Source of the DNA: Brevundimonas sp.
Lineage (GTDB): Bacteria > Pseudomonadota > Alphaproteobacteria > Caulobacterales > Caulobacteraceae
Reading direction: 5' to 3'
DNA: 64,000 bases
Assembly (NCBI RefSeq): GCF_027484365.1
Contig: NZ_JAIXTC010000019.1
Location: forward strand, 157,900-221,899
A program made the translations under genes and the position numbers. A model generated the notes under the pieces. It saw only the letters and a program-made list of their open reading frames with translations. It did no database searches and was not told where the DNA came from. Shown here piece by piece: positions 47,891 through 64,000 of this stretch (position 1 is the stretch's first letter; every line of letters starts with the position of its first letter).

Positions 47891-50221
47891 ATGACCAAAA
47901 CACCCAGAAAACCCGCCGCCGGATTGCCGGATGAAGCCACGCTGCTGGCCTTCCTGCGCGACGCCGGCAGTGCGGAAAAGGGCGATATCGCCCGCCACTT
48001 CGGCCTCAAGGGCGAAGATCGCCGGCGCTTGCGCGAAATGATCCGCGGTCTCGAATCGGCCGGCAAGCTCGGCAAGCGCGGCAGGAAGGGCTTCTCCGAA
48101 GCCGGCGCCCTGCCCCCCGTCGGCGTCGCCGACGTGGTCGAGAAGGACAATGACGGTGAACTCTACGTCCGTATGGTCGAGGCCTCGGCCGATGCGCCCA
48201 AGGCCCTGCTCATCCCCGACAAGGGCAAGCCCGGTCCCGCCCCCGGTCTCGGCGACCGCGTGCTCGCCAAGTTCGAGCACGGTCCGAACGGCTGGGAAGC
48301 CCGGCTGATCAAGAAGCTCGACACGAACAACAACCGCGTCCTCGGCGTCATCCGAAAATCGAACAAGGAGACCCGCGTCGAACCCGTCGACCGGCGCTCC
48401 AAGGACGTCCTGATCATCCCGCAGATCCTGGCGGGCGACCTGCGGGACGGCGACCTGGTCCTGGCAGCGATCGAGAAGTCAGAGCAGCGCTACGGTCACA
48501 AGCGCGGCAAGATCCTGGAGACTGTGGGCCGCGAGGACGATCCCCGCGCCGCGTCCCTGATCGCCATCCACACCCACGGCGTGCCCATGGGCTTCTCGGA
48601 TGCCGTCGAGCAGGAGGCCGAAAACCAGGACCTGCCGACGCTCAAGGGCCGCGACGATCTGCGCGACATCCCCTTCGTCACCATCGACCCGGCCGACGCC
48701 CGCGACCACGACGACGCCGTCTTCGCCCAGCGCGACGACGATCCGAAGAACGAGGGCGGCTGGATCGTATGGGTCGCCATCGCCGACGTCGCCGCCTACG
48801 TCCGCCCCAACACCAGCCTCGACCGCGAGGCCCGGGCCAAGGGCAACTCCACCTACTTCCCCGACCGCGTCGAGCCGATGCTGCCCGAGCGGCTGTCGAA
48901 CGGACTTTGCAGCCTCAAGGAGGGCGAGAACCGCGCCACACTGGCCGTCCGCATGGTCTTCGACAGGGAGGGCCGCAAACTCGGGCACAAATTCCATCGC
49001 GGCCTGATGCGCAGCCACGCCAAACTTTCCTACGAGCAGGCCCAGGCTGCCATCGACGGCGTCGAGAAGGGCGGCGGGACCGACGACGCGACCGGTCCGA
49101 TCATGGACACGATCCTGTATCCGCTGTGGAACGCCTACCACACGATGCTGAAGGGCCGGCTGAAGCGCGCTCCGCTGCAGATCGACAGCGCCGAACGCCG
49201 CATCCGCATGTCGCCGGACGGCGGCATCGCCTCGATCGAGAAGCGCGTTTCCCTCGAAGCCCACCGTCTGATCGAGGAGATGATGGTCCAGGCCAATGTC
49301 TGCGCCGCCGAAACGCTTGAGCAGAAGAAGACGCCGCTCATCTTCCGCGTCCACGAGACCCCCAGCCAGGAGAAGGTCTTCAATCTGGCCGACTTCCTCT
49401 CGACCATCGGCAAGCCGTGGAACAAGGGCGAGGCGCCGACTACCAAACGGTTCAACAAACTGCTGGACGAGACCCGCGACGGCCCCCACGCCGAGGTGGT
49501 CAACGAGGTCGTCCTGCGCAGCCAGATGCAGGCCATCTACTCACCGGACAACGTCGGCCATTTCGGCCTCAACCTCGACCGTTATGCCCACTTCACCTCG
49601 CCGATCCGGCGCTATTCCGACCTGATCGTGCACCGGGGCCTGATCCGCGCCCTGAACCTGGGCAGCGATGGCCTGACCGATCGCGAGATCGCCGAACTCC
49701 CGGCCATCGCCGATCAGGTGACCCAGACCGAGCGCCGCTCCATGGCGGCCGAGCGCGACGCGATGGACCGCTACATCGCCGCCTTCCTGCAGGACCGCGT
49801 CGGCGCGACCTTCACCGGCCGCATCACCGGCGTGACCCGCTTCGGCCTGTTCATCCGGCTGGACGTGACCGGCGCGGACGGCCTGGTGCCCGTGTCATCG
49901 CTGGGCAATGAGTATTTCACCCACGACGACCGCGCCCACGCCCTGGTCGGCGAGCGCTCGGGCCAGCGCTACACCCTGGGCCGCCCGGTCGAGGTCAAGC
50001 TGAAGGAGGCCACCCCGATCACCGGCGGCCTGCTGTTCGAGATGCTCTCCGACCCCGAGCCCCGCGACCCCAACGCCCCCGCCCCGAGGCTCGGCCTCCG
50101 GGGTCGCGGCCCCGGAACAGGCGGCAACGGCCCGCCCAAGCGCGGCCTCGGTCGTCCCGGCGGTCCCAAGCCCCCGCGCGGCGGCACGCCCAAGGGCGTC
50201 CGCAAGGGCAAGCGGCGGTGA
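47891..50221 (+). CDS. rnr: Ribonuclease R
   Basis: 776 residues, 3'-to-5' exoribonuclease. N-terminal winged-helix (DEATLLAFLRDAGSAEKGDIARHF), cold-shock domains, then the RNB catalytic domain with FVTIDPADARDHDDAVFA (metal-binding Asp cluster near 275), and an S1 domain at about 640-720 (GATFTGRITGVTRFGLFIRL). A Lys/Arg/Gly/Pro-rich tail ends KGVRKGKRR. The stop overlaps the next start by GTGA. Confidence 0.97.
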   Translation: MTKTPRKPAAGLPDEATLLAFLRDAGSAEKGDIARHFGLKGEDRRRLREMIRGLESAGKLGKRGRKGFSEAGALPPVGVADVVEKDNDGELYVRMVEASADAPKALLIPDKGKPGPAPGLGDRVLAKFEHGPNGWEARLIKKLDTNNNRVLGVIRKSNKETRVEPVDRRSKDVLIIPQILAGDLRDGDLVLAAIEKSEQRYGHKRGKILETVGREDDPRAASLIAIHTHGVPMGFSDAVEQEAENQDLPTLKGRDDLRDIPFVTIDPADARDHDDAVFAQRDDDPKNEGGWIVWVAIADVAAYVRPNTSLDREARAKGNSTYFPDRVEPMLPERLSNGLCSLKEGENRATLAVRMVFDREGRKLGHKFHRGLMRSHAKLSYEQAQAAIDGVEKGGGTDDATGPIMDTILYPLWNAYHTMLKGRLKRAPLQIDSAERRIRMSPDGGIASIEKRVSLEAHRLIEEMMVQANVCAAETLEQKKTPLIFRVHETPSQEKVFNLADFLSTIGKPWNKGEAPTTKRFNKLLDETRDGPHAEVVNEVVLRSQMQAIYSPDNVGHFGLNLDRYAHFTSPIRRYSDLIVHRGLIRALNLGSDGLTDREIAELPAIADQVTQTERRSMAAERDAMDRYIAAFLQDRVGATFTGRITGVTRFGLFIRLDVTGADGLVPVSSLGNEYFTHDDRAHALVGERSGQRYTLGRPVEVKLKEATPITGGLLFEMLSDPEPRDPNAPAPRLGLRGRGPGTGGNGPPKRGLGRPGGPKPPRGGTPKGVRKGKRR

Positions 50222-50922
50222 CACACCCCTTCGACGCCGCCCAGGACCTGCGTGACGCGCCCCGCGCCGCCGGCCCTCGTCAGCGCCCGAAGGACGCCGC
50301 CACCCTGATCCTCGTCCGCCGGGGCAAGCGCCCGGAGGTGCTGATGGGCCGGCGCGCGCCTGGCCATGTCTTCATGGCGTCCAAATGGGTCTTCCCCGGG
50401 GGCCGCATCGACCGCGCCGATTTCGCCGCCGCCTCCGCAACCGATCCCTCGCCCGCCGCCCGCACCCGGCTGGAGGCCGAAGTGCCGCCGAATCGCGCAC
50501 GCGCCCTGTGCCTGACCGCCGTGCGTGAGACGTTCGAGGAAACCGGCCTGATCCTCGGTCAGGCTGCGCCTCCCGCCTCCGTCGCCGGGCCGTGGCGGGA
50601 GTTCCGTCAGGCCGGGGCCCTGCCCGACCTCGCCGCCCTGTCCTACATCGCCCGCGCCATCACCCCGCCCGGCCGCACCCGCCGGTTCGACGCACGCTTC
50701 TTCATGGCCGACGCCTCGGCGCTTCTGACGCCCGAGCCGACCGCCGGTTCGGGCGAACTGGACGAGATCGCCTGGCTGCCGCTCGAGGAGGCCCGCGCCC
50801 TCGACCTGCCCGCCATCACCCGATTCGTCCTGGGCGAGGTGGCCGAGCGGCTGACGCAGCATGACCGCCCCCTCCCCTTCGTCCGCATGGTGCGCGGCGC
50901 CCATCTGGTGAGCCATGACTGA
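50218..50922 (+). CDS. Nudix hydrolase
   Basis: 234 residues starting at GTG 50218, overlapping the rnr stop. The Nudix box is split from the usual spacing: FPGGRIDRADF, then about 35 residues, then AVRETFEETGL. This matches the CoA/ADP-ribose-like Nudix subgroup with an insertion. Substrate unknown. Coupled to rnr and to the next gene (8-base overlap), so a three-gene operon. Confidence 0.88.
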   Translation: MTHPFDAAQDLRDAPRAAGPRQRPKDAATLILVRRGKRPEVLMGRRAPGHVFMASKWVFPGGRIDRADFAAASATDPSPAARTRLEAEVPPNRARALCLTAVRETFEETGLILGQAAPPASVAGPWREFRQAGALPDLAALSYIARAITPPGRTRRFDARFFMADASALLTPEPTAGSGELDEIAWLPLEEARALDLPAITRFVLGEVAERLTQHDRPLPFVRMVRGAHLVSHD

Positions 50923-51316
50923 GACCGTCACCCTGCGCCTGACCATCGTCGATCCGGTGCCGGGTCTGCACTACTGGCGTCAGGACGCGAAGAACGCGCC
51001 CCATGACATCCGCCTTTCGACCGATGCGCCCCTGACCTTCGACATGCCCGTCGATCTGCGACCGGACGGCCGACTGGGCGGAACTTTCGTGCGTCGCGAG
51101 GGCAAGGACCGGCGCTTCGTCTACATCGCCATCGGCGGGTCGATGGCGGGCCTGACGGTCGTCAGCCGCCGCGCCAAGATCGATGTCCACGACATCCCCG
51201 CTGATCTGCTGAAGCCCGGAGCCGTCATCGCGACCTCACTGCCGGGCCGGGGCAAGGACGGGACGCCCGCCTGCGCCACCGTCCGTCCGCTCTCTCCCTG
51301 GACCTCCATCGACTGA
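50915..51316 (+). CDS. DUF5990-like protein
   Basis: 133 residues, predicted all-beta cytoplasmic protein: LRLTIVDPVPGLHYWRQD, LTFDMPVDLRPDGRLGG, RFVYIAIGGSMA. It resembles the small DUF5990 family, without known role; the assignment is from memory of the pattern and could be wrong. Overlaps the Nudix gene by 8 bases. Confidence 0.65.
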   Translation: MTETVTLRLTIVDPVPGLHYWRQDAKNAPHDIRLSTDAPLTFDMPVDLRPDGRLGGTFVRREGKDRRFVYIAIGGSMAGLTVVSRRAKIDVHDIPADLLKPGAVIATSLPGRGKDGTPACATVRPLSPWTSID

Positions 51317-51373
51317 CCGCCCTGTTCCGGCCACGGTCCCCGGTCAGCTTGGCCTGACCGACGGGGAGGATCT

Positions 51374-52165
51374 GTGTCGAACGCCGGCCTGAGTATCGCG
51401 TCCTGGCGCTCGCCCGCTGATCGTCGCCGCGCGGCGATTCTCGCGGGCTCGATCCTGCTTCACGCGGCCGTGCTGACGCCGCTGGCCATCGGCCTTTTCG
51501 CCGGCGATCCCACGGTCTTCACAGAGGCGCCCGACCTGCCGATCTTCGTCGAGATGGAGCCGCGCCCCCTTCTGGACGGCGAGACCGTGCGCGAGCCCAC
51601 CCTCGCCAGCGTCGCCGCCCGCGAAACGGCTCCGATCGCCGGTGAACCTGTCCCCTCCGTCACGCGCGACCGCACGCGCGAGGAAGAAGATGAGGACCGA
51701 CCGACCGTCCCGATCCCGCGCATCGGGTCCAGTTCCCTGGTCGCCCCCCCTCCGGCCTCCGCCGATCCCTGGCAGGTGACGCCGGAAAGCACAGCCGCCG
51801 CCATCGGCCGGTCGATGCGCACGGGCGCCGGCGGGTGCCGGACGATGGACGGCCAACTGTCCGCCTCGGAACAGCAGCTCTGCGACGAGCGCTTCAACGC
51901 GGCCGCCGGCCGGGCCGGCCCGCTGGGCCCGCGCACCCTGACGCCGTCGGAGCAACGTCGAGACGCCCAGTTCGCCCGCGACGGCGCCGCCGCCCTGGCC
52001 GAGCATGACGCCCGGCGCAGGCCTCTGTCGGGCGGCCCCGGGATCACCCTCGCCAGCCCCGACTGCCCGGGCGGCAACCTGCGCGGCTCCTGCGCCGGCG
52101 CTCACCTGCGACCCGGCTTCGAAATGACCGACGAGCGGCTGCGCAACAACCGCAAGATGGAGTAG
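51374..52165 (+). CDS. Membrane-anchored protein with TonB-like N-terminus, unknown function
   Basis: 263 residues from GTG 51374, with GGAGG just upstream. One TM helix (AAILAGSILLHAAVLTPLAIGLF) preceded by a basic tail, as in TonB/TolA-type proteins, then an acidic/Pro-rich periplasmic stretch. A C-terminal part has four Cys (GGCRTMDG, QQLCDERF, PDCPGG, GSCAGAH). The TonB C-terminal domain is not present. No family recognised. Confidence 0.7.
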   Translation: MSNAGLSIASWRSPADRRRAAILAGSILLHAAVLTPLAIGLFAGDPTVFTEAPDLPIFVEMEPRPLLDGETVREPTLASVAARETAPIAGEPVPSVTRDRTREEEDEDRPTVPIPRIGSSSLVAPPPASADPWQVTPESTAAAIGRSMRTGAGGCRTMDGQLSASEQQLCDERFNAAAGRAGPLGPRTLTPSEQRRDAQFARDGAAALAEHDARRRPLSGGPGITLASPDCPGGNLRGSCAGAHLRPGFEMTDERLRNNRKME

Positions 52166-52176
52166 CGGTTTCGCCT

Positions 52177-52212
52177 CTCCTCGCTGTTCGCCTTTTGGCG
52201 AATGGGGAGGAG
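52177..52212. repeat. Intergenic palindrome related to the 37.8-38.0 kb element
   Basis: CTCCTC...TTCGCC-TTTT-GGCGAA...GAGGAG, a 16-position stem with one mismatch and two G-T pairs. The string TTCGCC..GGCGAA..GGGGAGGAGA is shared with the right arm of the element at 37812-38004. Lies between a plus-strand gene end and the rpoC terminator. Confidence 0.65.
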
Positions 52213-52230
52213 AACGGCCGCGCCCACAGA

Positions 52231-52261
52231 AAAAGGGCGGCCCCGTCTCCGGAGCCGCCCT
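52231..52261 (-). terminator. rpoC intrinsic terminator
   Basis: On the minus strand, AGGGCGGCTCCGG and its partner GGCCGCCC form a strong stem followed by TTTTT. It lies 26 bases beyond the rpoC stop codon and marks the end of the rpoBC transcript. Confidence 0.85.
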
Positions 52262-52287
52262 CTTCAGTCTTCAACCGGTGAAAACGA

Positions 52288-56481
<4,194 letters not shown>

Positions 56482-56540
56482 CTTGGTTCCTTCTGCGGGT
56501 CGGTTCCCGCGAAAATTTCAGAAGAGCTGGATAGAGGACC

Positions 56541-56564
56541 GCCCTCCCCCTTTCGAGGGAGGGC
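56541..56564 (-). repeat. Hairpin between rpoB and rpoC
   Basis: Perfect 8-bp stem GCCCTCCC / GGGAGGGC, loop of 8, without a T-run, so it should not stop transcription into rpoC. The 15-mer GCCCTCCCCCTTTCG recurs at 63621-63635. A processing or stabilising site within the operon is possible. Confidence 0.55.
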
Positions 56565-56573
56565 CGAAATCCG

Positions 56574-60644
<4,071 letters not shown>

Positions 60645-61032
60645 TTTGATCCCTTGAGGACGCCAGGAGGGTACTCCGGGCGTCGAATGTCTTCATCCTG
60701 TGTCCGCCCTACGGACTCCCTTGCGGGAGCCGGACACTGGAATGCTCCCCGTATCGTCGGGAGCGCCCCTTCGCATGGTCAGAGGGCTTGGGACCATGCC
60801 TCGAGGCCTGCACGCGCGAAGGCCGCATCGAAAAGATGTGATTCGGGAACTGTTTCGCGAGCCGGCGGAGATAGGCGCTTTCGCGCAACTTGTGAAGCCC
60901 CGCGCGTCAAAAAACGCATGTATGACAAGCGGTCGCAGGAGGATCACCCCCACGCCGCCGCCAAAACCTGGGCTCCGCGGCTAAGGCCCGGGGCTTATTC
61001 GCATAAGGCGGAGCACCCGGGTCAAGTTCCCG
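60645..61032 (-). promoter_or_regulatory. rpoB leader region with stacked hairpins
   Basis: A gap of about 390 bases without a supported gene. Near rpoB it has a two-part structure at 60700-60737: outer stem GTGTCCG / CGGACAC (7 bp) enclosing CTCCC / GGGAG closed by a 4-base loop that reads GCAA on the transcript strand. A further stem lies at 60744-60764 (GCTCCC / GGGAGC). An rpoB promoter is expected further upstream, where TTGACC (near 61022) and TTGACG (near 60908) occur on the minus strand, but no -10 is convincing. Function of the hairpins unknown. Confidence 0.5.
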
Positions 61033-61836
61033 TCAGCCGGCGCGGACCGGCGCGCCGCCCTCACCCGCCGGGCGCCAGGCCGCCTTGGCGTAGCGCGCAT
61101 GGTACTCGGGATGCTCGGTGCCCATCCAGCGATCCCACCAGGTGAACCAGGCCGCGTAGTTCCAGCCCGCCTGGGCGTGATGCAGGTCGTGGTGCGTGGT
61201 GGTGACGATGAAATCCAGCATCGGCCGTCCGTCGCGCCGCGCGGGCATCAGTTCATAGCCCGAGTGCAGCAGGGTGTTGGTGACGATCTGGTAGAGCATG
61301 ACCCACTGCATGGCCCCGGACGACATGGGGAACACGATGGGGAACACCACTACATAGCCGATGAGCACCAGCGCCTCGCCGACGTCGAAGCTGTAGGCGG
61401 TGAAGGGCGAGGGGTTATTGCTGCGATGGTGGCGGCGATGGAACCGGCGGAACAGCCGCGGGTGGTGCATCAGCCGGTGGCTCCAGTAGAACCAGGCGTC
61501 GAGGCCCACGATCCCCGCCACCAGCGACACCCCGAACCAGACCGGGCCCCAGCTGTCGGCGATTGTCCCGAGCGGATAGAGCCCCGCCTCGTACATCCAG
61601 ACCATCAGCACGCCGACCGTGGCGAAGATGACCATCGAGCGCAGCGAGTAGCCGAGCTCAGTCAGCATCTGCCACGCGGGCGGCGTCTCCGGCCGGATCT
61701 TCCGCGCCGCCAGCCAGGGTTTCAGCACGACCCAGAGCAGGAGCCAGACGCCGACCGTGAAGATGGCGTAGCGCAGCAGCGTGGGCTCCAGCTGGCTGAG
61801 CCAGACGTCGGCGATGTTCGAAAGCGCGCCCTGCAT
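61033..61836 (-). CDS. Sterol desaturase / fatty acid hydroxylase superfamily protein
   Basis: 267 residues, integral membrane di-iron enzyme. Three His clusters are visible: HRLMHH near 140, FHRRHHRS a few residues on, and TTHHDLHHAQAGWNYA near 215, with WWDRWMGTEHPEY at the end. These ligate the di-iron centre; the lipid substrate is unknown. ATG 61836 has GAGGA at 7 bases; the ATG at 61842 is also in frame. Lies 90 bases downstream of a membrane AraC regulator on the same strand. Confidence 0.9.
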   Translation of the reverse strand: MQGALSNIADVWLSQLEPTLLRYAIFTVGVWLLLWVVLKPWLAARKIRPETPPAWQMLTELGYSLRSMVIFATVGVLMVWMYEAGLYPLGTIADSWGPVWFGVSLVAGIVGLDAWFYWSHRLMHHPRLFRRFHRRHHRSNNPSPFTAYSFDVGEALVLIGYVVVFPIVFPMSSGAMQWVMLYQIVTNTLLHSGYELMPARRDGRPMLDFIVTTTHHDLHHAQAGWNYAAWFTWWDRWMGTEHPEYHARYAKAAWRPAGEGGAPVRAG

Positions 61837-61926
61837 TGGCATTTCCTCTGGTGTGAGGACGCCAAGATGGATGGGCCCGCGCCGCGGGGTCTCGCCAGGA
61901 TCGGAAAAGCCTCGCCGTTTCTGAAA

Positions 61927-63000
61927 TCAGCCGGTCGTTTGCAGATCCGGCGAGCCCGAAAGGGCCGCTCTGCGCCACGCCGTCGGGGTCTCGCCCGTCG
62001 CCGCGCGGAACGCCCGGTTGAAGGGTCCGAGCGAGCCGTATCCCAGGTCAACGGCGATGGCGGCCACCGTCGTCCGCGCCTCCCCCGGATCGCCCAGGCG
62101 CGCCTTCGCCGCCTCGATGCGATAGCCGTTCACGAAGTCGGCGAAGTTGCGGTGCCCCAGACGGCGGTTGATAAGTCGCCGAACGCGGTGCTCGGGCTCT
62201 TCGAGCTGACCCGCTAGTTCGCCGATGGTCAGCCCCTCGCGCCGCCAGCCCCCTGCCGCCATCACGGCGTTCAACTTCTCCAGCAGCAGCCGGTCAGCCG
62301 CCTCGGCGCGACTATCCGCGACCGCCTCGGGACGACGAACGGTCCCGAACACCTCGCTGCGGGCCTGCAGGAAAACCATCGCCGTCAGCAGCGCCAGAAG
62401 GCTGACGAACAGGCCGCCGTACGGCTCGCCCACGTCGAACAGCAGCCAGAGGCGGTTGGGCGCGATCCGATAGCTGAAGGCGATCCCCACCTCGAACACG
62501 CCGAACAAGGCGCCGATCCCCAGCAACGGCGCGCGGAGCCGACGGCGGCCCTCGACCAGATCGCCACGCCAGCTCAGCGCGATCAGATAGGCGGCGTGCG
62601 CCGACAGCAGCGCCCCGGCCGCGTTCCGCAGGACCCACAGTGGCTCCGCGATCGCCTTCGGCGAATAGCTCATCACGAACCCGGTGACGAAGAGCGCCAG
62701 CGCCGGGCTGAGGGTCGCCAGGGTCACCCGCTTGTCCGCGAACATCACCGCGATGAACAGCCAGAAGGCCCCGCTGATCGGATAGGCCGGGATCATCACC
62801 AGCGGGCTGTTGCCGAAGGCGGCCCACAGCCGGTCGGCCTCGGTCATCATCCAGGCCGCCAGACTGACGCCGCCCAGCAGGGTGGCGATCTTCGCGTCCC
62901 GGGTCGCGGCGCTGCGCCAGCCGGTGAACGCCAGGATCAGCATCGCGCCGACGCCGATCCCGCGGAAAAAGAAGTCGAGGCTGGCGAGGGCGTCGTCCAT
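61927..63000 (-). CDS. AraC-family regulator with 7-TM-like membrane domain
   Basis: 357 residues. About seven hydrophobic helices (residues 10-215), a short linker, then a C-terminal AraC domain (about 250-350) with GYRIEAAKARL and LGYGSLGPFNRAFRAATGETP. It resembles the regulator at 35305-36303 in design and in its DNA-binding domain. Likely controls the desaturase gene downstream in response to a membrane signal (inference). Confidence 0.88.
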   Translation of the reverse strand: MDDALASLDFFFRGIGVGAMLILAFTGWRSAATRDAKIATLLGGVSLAAWMMTEADRLWAAFGNSPLVMIPAYPISGAFWLFIAVMFADKRVTLATLSPALALFVTGFVMSYSPKAIAEPLWVLRNAAGALLSAHAAYLIALSWRGDLVEGRRRLRAPLLGIGALFGVFEVGIAFSYRIAPNRLWLLFDVGEPYGGLFVSLLALLTAMVFLQARSEVFGTVRRPEAVADSRAEAADRLLLEKLNAVMAAGGWRREGLTIGELAGQLEEPEHRVRRLINRRLGHRNFADFVNGYRIEAAKARLGDPGEARTTVAAIAVDLGYGSLGPFNRAFRAATGETPTAWRRAALSGSPDLQTTG

Positions 63001-63055
63001 TCCGCCAGCCTATCACGGCCGAGGTCCGGCTAAAGTGAAGCTCCCGTCAGACTCG

Positions 63056-63589
63056 TCATTGGCGCGTGGGCAGCAGGTCACCGAAGGGATTGGTGGCCGG
63101 GCGCGCCGCGGGCGTCGTTGGGCCGGCCGCTCCGATCTGCAGGCAGGTCTGGATGACCGCGGCGTTCCCGCCAGCGCCACGCACGCAGGCCGACACCGCC
63201 TGCTGGATCGCTGCGGGATTGACCGGCGGCGGCGGCGGGGCCGCAGCTGACGGCGCCTGGCGGCTCTGCGCCGCACTGAGGGCCGCCCCCAGGAGATTGG
63301 CGATGCCGGCCGCCTGCCCCGGGCCGCCAAGCCCGGCCGGCGCGCCATTGCCGCGAAGCCCCAGCTGGCCCAGCGCCGCTGCGGTGTCCTGCGGCGAGAC
63401 GACCGTCATGCCCAGGCTTCCCCGGAACTTGGCGCACTCCGGGATCAGAGCGCCGGTGCTCGATCCACAGATCTGCATGGCCTGCGTCGCGCGGTTGTAC
63501 TGCTCTGCCGACTGGGCCCGGGCGGGTCCCCCAGGCAGGCTCGCGGCCAAGGCGGCGACGACGCTCGTCAGGATGATGGTCTTGGTCAT
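63056..63589 (-). CDS. Hypothetical exported protein
   Basis: 177 residues. Signal peptide (TSVVAALAASLPGGPARAQ). Four Cys in two pairs (MQICGSS / IPECAKF and SACVRGAG / QTCLQIG), an Ala/Gly/Pro-rich middle with a PPPPP run. No family recognised. ATG at 63589 fits the signal peptide; the frame extends to 63682 without a credible start. Divergent from the partial gene at 63753. Confidence 0.68.
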   Translation of the reverse strand: MTKTIILTSVVAALAASLPGGPARAQSAEQYNRATQAMQICGSSTGALIPECAKFRGSLGMTVVSPQDTAAALGQLGLRGNGAPAGLGGPGQAAGIANLLGAALSAAQSRQAPSAAAPPPPPVNPAAIQQAVSACVRGAGGNAAVIQTCLQIGAAGPTTPAARPATNPFGDLLPTRQ

Positions 63590-63752
63590 GGCGCACACGG
63601 TGCGCCAGCTCACCGCCGCTGCCCTCCCCCTTTCGGGGGTGCTTGTGGCGCAGCCGCGACTCGCGAATGTTGCCATCGTCATGGGGGAATAAGTCGGATC
63701 GACAACTTCGGCGCGCGAGCGCCGCTGTCGGTTCGCGGGGAAACAATACGAC

Positions 63753-64000
63753 GTGAAAACTCTGATGCTCGCGCGTCTGGGCGCGATGGCGATCGCGGTC
63801 GCGCCGGCATGGGCGATGGCTCAGGAGACTCAGCCCGCACCGGCGGCTGCAATGGGGGTCGCGCCGTCAACGCCCTGTTGCATCATCCCCGCGGGGATGG
63901 TCGTCGAGCTTGAGGTGACCGAAGCAGTCTCGACCAAGACCCATAAGCGGGGCGACAAGTTCCCCTTGCGGCTCGTCCGTCCCATCGTCGTCGATGGCCG
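63753..64000 (+). CDS. Hypothetical exported protein (partial)
   Basis: 82 codons visible before the right edge. GTG at 63753 or ATG at 63765 starts a signal peptide (LGAMAIAVAPAWAMAQ), then an Ala/Pro stretch, CCII, PAGMVVELEVTEAVS and HKRGDKFPLRLVRPIVVDG. The PAG-x-VVELEVTE-x-VS-x-K-T pattern looks like a beta-domain found in several exported proteins, but I cannot name it. C-terminus unknown. Confidence 0.65.
   Translation, partial: MKTLMLARLGAMAIAVAPAWAMAQETQPAPAAAMGVAPSTPCCIIPAGMVVELEVTEAVSTKTHKRGDKFPLRLVRPIVVDG

Overview
The window is GC-rich and densely coded. It looks like a chromosome segment of an alphaproteobacterium in Caulobacterales, probably Caulobacteraceae close to Brevundimonas. 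That is an inference from family content (DUF3126, DUF2061, TorF porins, PrmA, a long RpoC), strong codon bias and typical intergenic palindromes. No database search was possible. I see no rRNA, tRNA, CRISPR array or complete insertion sequence.

Layout. (1) 1-10582 is a heavy-metal block. A minus-strand operon reads CDF transporter, SAM methyltransferase, small His-rich exported protein, then a CzcC-CzcB-CzcA type efflux system; CzcA runs off the left edge. Divergent from it are a metal-associated LspA, a MAPEG protein, a CadR/PbrR-like MerR regulator and a cytochrome c/FTR1 (PbrT-like) permease. A perfect dyad of MerR type lies between the two arms. (2) 10689-12480 carries an AlpA-like regulator and a P4-type tyrosine integrase abutting the 3' end of guaA. 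Together with region 1 this looks like the right end of an integrated genomic island. (3) 12479-38000 is ordinary chromosome: guaA, a nucleosidase, an RsmB-type methyltransferase, guaB, rlmE, a cyclophilin, an M28 peptidase, ligA, an aldo/keto reductase, an M24 aminopeptidase, prmA, an H1-like Ala/Lys/Pro protein, cysE, Nudix and nitroreductase genes, a membrane AraC regulator with DUF817 and methyltransferase genes, and queF. (4) 38073-44450 is rich in exported proteins and duplication: two TorF porins around a cupin_8 gene, two tandem paralogous secreted proteins of unknown function, two decayed gene fragments (one of the transsulfuration gene, one of a TorF porin) and two fasciclin proteins. 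(5) 44455-47778 holds cystathionine beta-synthase, an alpha/beta hydrolase and a cystathionine gamma-lyase/synthase type enzyme, which suggests reverse transsulfuration. (6) 47891-52165 holds rnr and followers. (7) 52231-60764 is rpoC and rpoB with a terminator and a structured leader. (8) 61033-64000 holds a membrane AraC regulator, a sterol-desaturase-family enzyme and two exported proteins, the last cut by the window edge.

How it fits together. Most minus-strand operons show 4-base start/stop overlaps, so translational coupling is common. The metal block combines RND export from the periplasm, CDF export from the cytoplasm and an uptake-type permease, probably under the MerR protein. The most unusual material is the integrase/guaA junction with its GACCGTCAG repeats, the duplicated and decaying exported-protein cluster at 39-44 kb, and a roughly 190-base inverted element of paired hairpins at 37.8-38.0 kb with relatives elsewhere.
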